64,000 bases of DNA from Acanthamoeba castellanii str. Neff (Eukaryota; Discosea; Longamoebia; Acanthamoebidae), in the NCBI RefSeq assembly GCF_000313135.1, contig NW_004457252.1:75526-139525 (forward strand), in the 5' to 3' direction. A model generated the notes under the pieces. That model saw nothing but the letters and a program-made list of their open reading frames with translations, did not search any database and was not told where the DNA came from. Numbering within the stretch: position 1 is the stretch's first letter; every line of letters begins with the position of its first letter. Below are positions 58,934 through 64,000 of this stretch, piece by piece. The translations under genes were made by a program, and so were the position numbers.

Positions 58934-61108
58934 ACACACACACCATCACATACACACGCCACACAGGACATTGATGTTCATTCTCTCTTTCTCTTCTCTC
59001 TTTTGGCTGCAGCGGGAGGAGCACGGAATCCTGAGTTGGCAAATGGAGGGAATGCCCGAGCTGGTCCACTTGATCCCCGACCACCTCGTACGTGTGAGCG
59101 ACACCACCACCACCACCACCACCACCACCACCACCACCACCACCACCACCACCACCACCACCACCACCACCCAGCTCGAATTCCATCCATACATACCCCT
59201 CATGTGATCTCCTCCTCCCGCAGGCCGACCCCGATCACCACCGCCCAGCGCAAGAAGAAGGCCCGGAACGTCAACACCATCGACCGCCCAAGTGTGCAAC
59301 AGCGGCGCAGGAATGCCACGGGGGTCTCATGTACTGCCGCCTCCCCTCCAACTGTCATACATCTATCCCCATTCCAACTCGTGGCCCGCGCGACACAGAT
59401 TGGACGCGAGCCGGAACTGGGAGGTGGTGTGCTGGCCTCCCGCCCAGGTGCCCCACCTGCACGAGCCCTCTTCCGCCTCCTTGGACTGGGTACGTATCAT
59501 GTTGTCCTCTCCTTTTCCTCGCGGTGACGTAGATTCACACCCCGCCACTCACATCGCAACGCCACGGGTTCGCATACACACGCCACACGCCACACGCCAC
59601 ACACGCCACACACGCCACACACGCCACACACCACACACACACACACTCTCTCTCTTCTCACATCAGGATTCGGTGCGGGTTTTCGAGTACGTGGACGGGG
59701 TGACCCTGTCTCTGTTTTACTACGCTGGCCAATGGCGGGTCTCCAGCCCCGGTATGTTGCATTCCCACGCGTTCCACATTCCTCACCCGCTTTTCGGTCC
59801 TGTTGTGGGCCTCTGTCTGACAGCAATCCGTGATCTGCTTTTTTTAATTGTTGACCTCAGGGGATGCCGATGCGTCGCGCGAGGCGTTTCCAGGGCTGGA
59901 GGAGCCCCTGCAGGACGCCTTCTGGCATCTGTGGCGGGCATTGGGCTACTCCCTCCCGCCAGCTGACGACGGCGACACCACGACCACCACCCGCCGGTAC
60001 ACCACCATCACACATCTCCTGATGTGCGAGTGCGCGGTTTGTTTTTTAAGCAACAGCGCGTGCAGAAGTGTGTACACGTTCGTGATGACGCTGCGACGGC
60101 TCCGGTTCATCACACGGCCGGTGGTGGACGACCTCCTGCTGACGGGCGTGCGAGACATGGCCACCATGCGCGAGCTCGAACCCGCCGCCATCGCCGTGCG
60201 TGCTACATCCCTCCCAATTCCCCCCCCCCTCACTTTGCATTCCACGTCGACAATCGTGCCGAACGCAGGCCGAGCGGGGATGGCACAGCGCCCGCGAGTT
60301 CACGGACCTGACCCCGGCGCAGGCTCGGGAGGAGGTGAAAACCACCAACCCGCTCTTGCGTGCCGGCTACCTGTTCGTCGATGCCCGGTACCCGTCCGCC
60401 TCCCATACGACACGACACGTCACACATACACGACACGACACGGCACGGCACGGCACGGCACGGCACGACACGACACGACACGACACGACACGACACGACA
60501 CGACACTCGTGTGCGTGCGCTTCTCTTCTTCCATTTCGCCCACATTTGTGTTTTCATTTGGAAATGCAAGGTTGGGCCGGGCGAAGGCGATGAACCCGCT
60601 CCACGTGTGGCTGCAGTGGACGGCGCCCCTGGTGCCTTCGTCCCCGGCGCCCCTCGTGCTCTCGCCCGTCCTCCCCGACGAACGGCGCCTCGGCGAGTCC
60701 ATCCGCTACCTGGGCCTCCGGCGCACACGCCTCTTCCTCGCCCACTGGCCCCAATTTGCCCCCGTGCGTTTCCCCTGTGTGTCATGTGTGTGTGTCGTGT
60801 CGTGTGTGTTGCTAGGAATGTTGTAATATATGTGGCTGACGGTGTTGAGGCGACAGGAGGTGGAGGCGCTGGTGGAGGAGCACGAAGTCCTGTGTCGCGC
60901 GATCGACGAGGCCTACGACCGCGTGCGCGCGGTGGCCGACCTGCGTGCCTTCTCGCGGGAGGTGCGCGGGTGGTGGTGCGGCTGGGTGCTGCTCATCCTC
61001 CGCAAGCAGCCGTTCCGCTCCGCGCGCGACTACCTGGCCCTGTGCCCCGCGCGCGACTACTGGTCCCTCCGCGGCCAGCACGCGCGGGCCGTGGCGCCCC
61101 TCTCTTGA
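57331..61108 (+). CDS. fusion of RlaP-like nucleotidyltransferase and degenerate T4 Rnl1-like RNA ligase
   Basis: About 12 exons; stop TGA at 61106-61108. The first exons carry a polymerase-beta-fold nucleotidyltransferase: YAWGSRVYGTARPTSDWDVV shows the GS...SDxD metal-binding motif of the predicted nucleotidyltransferases found beside Rnl1 RNA ligases (RlaP group). A helical part follows (SWEARRRINIAKDK; NTIGDYGAANAHF). Exons from about 59380 resemble the T4 Rnl1 adenylyltransferase: NWEVVCWPP, FEYVDGVTLSLFYYAGQWRV, SVYTFVMTLRRLRFITRP, RAGYLFVDA, GRAKAMNPLHVW, then a helical C-terminal domain. In ligases the second stretch is K-x-D-G, where the Lys takes AMP. Here TAC encodes Tyr at that place, and the later motifs (E of IIIa, EG of IV, KxK of V) are also changed. 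So the ligase half looks catalytically dead while the nucleotidyltransferase motif is intact. Some mid-gene exon joins (58740-59300) are not resolved. Confidence 0.6.
58881..58930. repeat. (CA)n dinucleotide run in nucleotidyltransferase-ligase intron
   Basis: About 24 CA units in an intron, followed by further CA-rich sequence up to 58970. Confidence 0.9.
59102..59171. repeat. (ACC)n microsatellite in nucleotidyltransferase-ligase intron
   Basis: About 22 ACC units. They create false polythreonine and polyhistidine frames between two coding exons. Confidence 0.92.
60410..60505. repeat. CGACA/CGGCA array in nucleotidyltransferase-ligase intron
   Basis: Pentamers ACACG with a block of GGCAC variants (60440-60465) in the 5' half of the intron, close to the donor GTACCCG. 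Confidence 0.88.
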
Positions 61109-61148
61109 AGAGTGTGCCTCCACCCCCCCCCCCGGGTCGTGTGATGAT

Positions 61149-62692
61149 TCACTTGGTTGCGGCCCCGTTGATGGCCAGCCGGAACTGCTCGAGGATGAGA
61201 AACATGCAGGCCGCCGGCGGGATCGAGCGCGTCAGGTTCAGTCCGATCCCCTTGTACAGCCCTCGCACGCCCTCCGTGCTCACGATCTGCGCATCATCGT
61301 CATCACCATCACCATCACCATCAGTAACAACAACAACAACAACAACATCATCTTCATCAACAACAGCGTCAGCGGTGCGCCCGGGAGTGGGGAGAGTACG
61401 TGTCGGGTGGCGTGTAGGACGCCGCGGTAGGGGCAGTTCTGCTGCTGGAGGACGGAGCGGAGGAGCTGGTAGGGGTAGGTGGCCACCAGGGCCAGCGTAC
61501 GCGACCCGGCGCCGGCCAGCAGCTGCGCCCAGGCCGGGAACACCCCGCGCTCGTCCGTCAGCCTATACTTCATCTGCTCCACAGCGGCAAAGGGGGGGCG
61601 CGCGATCAGTACGGTGGGGAAAGAACGCGGTCACACACACACGACACACGCACACGAAGGAGAGAGCGAGGCCGCGGCTCAATTACCTGATCGTAGGTGG
61701 CGAGCTGGAGGGCGCCGTCGACCACGCCCAACACGGAGATCAGCGTTCCCCGCCAGAGCCTGCGTTCCCCGCCAACGGTCTCAGAGTGAGTGCGAATACT
61801 GCACATCGACACACACGACACACACGGCACACAACAGGCGCGTGGGTGAGTACCCGCGGATCCCCTGGGTGGCGATGATGCTCCTGGTCAGGGCCAGAAG
61901 AGAGGGCGCGGCGGCGGTCGGCGTGGGCGGCGCCGTGATGCGGCGCAGCTTGAGCACCCAGAACGGATTCACGATCACCGCACACGCCGCCCCGCTCACC
62001 GCCGCCGCCACCAGATCGAATCCCATCGTCGGCCGCGGCGGCTTCAGCGACGCTGTTGTTGTTGTTGTTGTTGACGACGATGGTGACGATGAAGGTGATA
62101 ACGATGAAGGAGGCGAAGTGGCGGGGAAGGTCTTGCGCAGGCGCGTGCGCAGGTGGTCGTAGAGGGCAAAGTAGAGGCCCATGTTGATGAAGATGCCCGT
62201 GGCGGTGGGCACCACGCCGCGATAGAGGCCCCGCGCGCCCTCCGTGCGCGCCACGGCCGCCACGAGCCCCGCCAGCGATCGTTTGGCGCCCGCCGTCAGC
62301 TGGCCCACCTGCATGCGCGCCTCCACCGATTCTGCAGTCACCCCGCGACGGGGGTCCACCAGAGTGAGCAACGCTCTCGCTGCAGTGCGTGCGTGTGCGG
62401 TGGTGTGCGTGTGTGTGCGTGTGTGTGTGGTCGCGTACCGAGGGGGTAGAAGGCCACGCACACGATCAGTCCGGCAAGTGCACCGCCGCTCAGTTCAACC
62501 TTCCAGCTCTGCACACCGCCGGCGGTGAGTGAGGGGAAGTGAGTGGTGAGGGGGCAGGAGGGCGTGTACGGCGACGGGCCGGGGCTCGGCCGGCGGCGGT
62601 GGTGGCGGCGCCCCACTGTCGTCGCTGGCGCCGTTGGCGGCGTCGCGGCGCGATGTACGCTGTGGTCGGGCCTGTGGGGCTCGCACTTCCAT
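61149..62692 (-). CDS. mitochondrial carrier family (SLC25) transporter
   Basis: Exons on the minus strand from ATG 62692 ([17 protein letters not shown]) to TGA 61151-61149. The threefold carrier repeat is visible. Repeat 1 has [20 protein letters not shown] spliced to [10 protein letters not shown] (the P-x-[DE]-x2-x2-R signature), then [15 protein letters not shown]. Repeat 2 has [22 protein letters not shown], then GIRG. Repeat 3 has [25 protein letters not shown], then [28 protein letters not shown]. Carriers of this type move metabolites across the inner mitochondrial or peroxisomal membrane. The N-P-F-W-V-L-K form of repeat 2 and the Y-P-Y-Q-L-L-R form of repeat 3 recall the folate/FAD and peroxisomal adenine nucleotide carrier branch. 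The substrate is otherwise unknown. Confidence 0.87.
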
Positions 62693-63225
62693 TGTTTTAT
62701 GTGGTGGTGGTCCAAATGCAGCTGCTGCGTTCGCAGTGGTGCTGGTGGCAGTGGTGGGTGAAGGCTGTGTTTTGAGTCTATGGAGGTGGTGGGTCGGCGG
62801 GTGCTGGGTGTTTTGCACACGTGCGTCTTAAGCGGTTCGAGAAACTTTAGCTCTTCTCGTTTTCTCCTGATGGTGGCGGTGGTGGTGGTGGCGGCTGGCC
62901 ACGGCTGGCCGCGTGGAGGCGGCATGGCGTGGGGGTTGCGTGGTCCCGGCAGCCTGCTGTTTTCCGCCTTCTTGTCAGTCAGGTTCCTCCTCAAACGCCT
63001 GCTACCTCCGAAAGAGAAAACGAGGAAGGAAAACAGGCCAACGGAAAATAGAAAGAAATAAAAAATAGGCCAACGGAAAATAGAAAGATACAAAAAACAC
63101 GCGCGCCGAATTCCATCACCAAACGGGGTAATTGTCGGCTTTGAGGACAATACAGGCCACGCGTGGTGACTGCTAATCGTCAGATCCCCATCATCAATCA
63201 CTACAAAGACAACCAAGCTAGAGAG
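62693..63225. other. divergent intergenic region, carrier to superoxide dismutase
   Basis: About 530 bases between start codons facing away from each other. It is rich in GTGGTG runs at 62700-62900 and A-rich at 63010-63100, where a 22-base direct repeat lies. No gene is supported. Confidence 0.5.
63035..63088 (+). repeat. 22-bp direct repeat upstream of SOD
   Basis: AGGCCAACGGAAAATAGAAA followed by GA occurs at 63035-63056 and again, identically, at 63067-63088. Start-to-start spacing is 32 bases (about three helical turns). It ends 137 bases before the SOD start codon, so it is in the likely promoter. Confidence 0.85.
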
Positions 63226-63844
63226 ATGGCGACCAAGACTGCTGTGTGCGTGCTGCGCGGGTTCGGAGATGCGGCTGTGGAGGGCACTGTGCGCTTTTCG
63301 CAGACGGCTGATGACGAGCCAACGACGATCGATGTCGAGATCAAGGGCCTCAAGCCCGGCCCCCACGGCTTCCACGTCCACGAGTTCGGCGACAACACCA
63401 ACGGCTGCGTGAGCGCGGGCGGCCACTTCAACCCCTTCGGCAAGAAGCACGGCGGACCCGACGATGAGGAGCGTCATGTTGGCGACCTCGGCAACGTCGT
63501 GGCCGACGAGACGGGCGTGGCCCGCACCACCATCAAGGACAGGCTCGTCACCCTCGGCGGCCCCCACTCCATCATCGGCAGGACCATGGTCGTTCACGCC
63601 GATGAGGATGACTTTGGCAAGGGTACTCTACCTCCCCCCTTCCAATCTCTACCATAATCCTTGGCTTGGCGCTGTAGAGTGGTTCCAAGTGAGGTGGATG
63701 ATGATTCTACATGATGAGAGCGTGCGTGGTATCACTGCTGACCGGCTCTTCTTGACTGTGTGGACAGGTGGCTTCGAGGATTCGCTGACGACTGGCCACG
63801 CTGGTGCTCGGCTGGCGTGCGGCGTCATCGGCCTCTCCAAGTAA
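63226..63844 (+). CDS. sod1: Cu/Zn superoxide dismutase
   Basis: Two exons, 63226-63622 and 63768-63844, give 157 residues, the normal cytosolic SOD1 length. The enzyme dismutes superoxide to H2O2 and O2. The copper and zinc ligands are in place: FHVHEFGD (two Cu histidines), [20 protein letters not shown] (bridging His and Zn ligands), HVGDLGN with the Asp downstream, and MVVHADEDD (fourth Cu His). The two Cys of the intrasubunit disulfide ([10 protein letters not shown] and [10 protein letters not shown]) are present, as is the electrostatic-loop Arg (AGARLACGV). There is no signal peptide and no peroxisome tail, so a cytosolic enzyme is expected. Confidence 0.97.
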
Positions 63845-63977
63845 ACACCCCTTGCACCCCTCCTTCAAGCCCACCCTGTCCTCCAAAGCTCGCGGCGCTC
63901 GACCACGTGCGCGTGTGGGTGGTGGGCTGAACCACCACGTCGTGTGGTCCTACCAGTTGTGAACGCTTCTTGTTCGC

Positions 63978-63983
63978 AATAAA
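63978..63983 (+). terminator. AATAAA polyadenylation signal after SOD
   Basis: AATAAA lies 134 bases after the SOD stop codon, at the end of the window, with no other gene between. Confidence 0.6.
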
Positions 63984-64000
63984 CACACGCCTCACCTCAC

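Noticed and set aside
58878..59186. Polyglycine, polytryptophan and polythreonine frames
   Set aside because: All are readings of the ACC microsatellite in an intron.
62338..63597. 419-residue minus-strand frame covering the SOD region
   Set aside because: It runs antisense through SOD, whose metal ligands and splice sites are unmistakable, and joins intergenic sequence with part of the carrier's first exons.

Overview
This is a dense nuclear segment from a GC-rich, intron-rich amoeba. Coding exons use mostly G or C at third positions. Almost every gene is cut by short GT-AG introns, many starting GTACG or GTGCG and filled with CGTGT/ACACG-type simple repeats. The gene set (Rieske sterol 7-desaturase, HAP2/GCS1, KNL1, a giant HECT ligase, COPA) and the gene style fit Acanthamoeba or a close relative. 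That assignment is inference, not a database match. One short run of Ns (18525-18552) shows it is an assembled contig.

Layout from left to right. 1-986: the 3' part of a DEP-domain gene (+). 1527-3590: a DAF-36/Neverland-type Rieske oxygenase (+). 4338-7616: acyl-CoA oxidase ending in KANL (+). 7760-12107: a glutamine-rich, coiled-coil protein of unknown function (-). 12880-17620: a HAP2/GCS1-like gamete fusogen (+). 17833-17905: tRNA-Ala(AGC). 18011-21062: KNL1/Spc105 kinetochore scaffold (-). 21258-23987: a CLASP-like TOG protein (-). 24198-28092: mitochondrial EF-G2 (GFM2) (+). 28207-47323: a 19-kb giant HECT ubiquitin ligase (-). 47560-51755: coatomer alpha (+). 52072-57081: an SLC26/SulP anion transporter with STAS domain (-). 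57331-61108: a nucleotidyltransferase fused to a T4 Rnl1-like RNA ligase module with a degenerate active site (+). 61149-62692: a mitochondrial carrier (-). 63226-63844: Cu/Zn superoxide dismutase (+).

Themes. Two neighbouring lipid enzymes sit at the left. KNL1 and CLASP, both acting where microtubules meet kinetochores, lie head to tail on the minus strand, and each has paired E2F-like GGCGC(C/G) motifs upstream. Several gene pairs are divergent over 200-260 bp (CLASP/EF-G2, HECT/COPA, SulP/nucleotidyltransferase), suggesting shared promoters.

Most notable for follow-up: the HAP2-like fusogen; the nucleotidyltransferase plus apparent pseudo-RNA-ligase fusion; RNA polymerase II CTD-like heptads inside the HECT protein; the compact KNL1 with visible SILK, RVSF and seven MELT-type motifs; and a strand rule in the introns, where CA-rich ACACG arrays tend to follow 5' splice sites and GT-rich CGTGT arrays tend to precede 3' splice sites. 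Exon boundaries given here were read by eye from splice dinucleotides, reading phase and protein sense. Interior boundaries of the largest genes are approximate.
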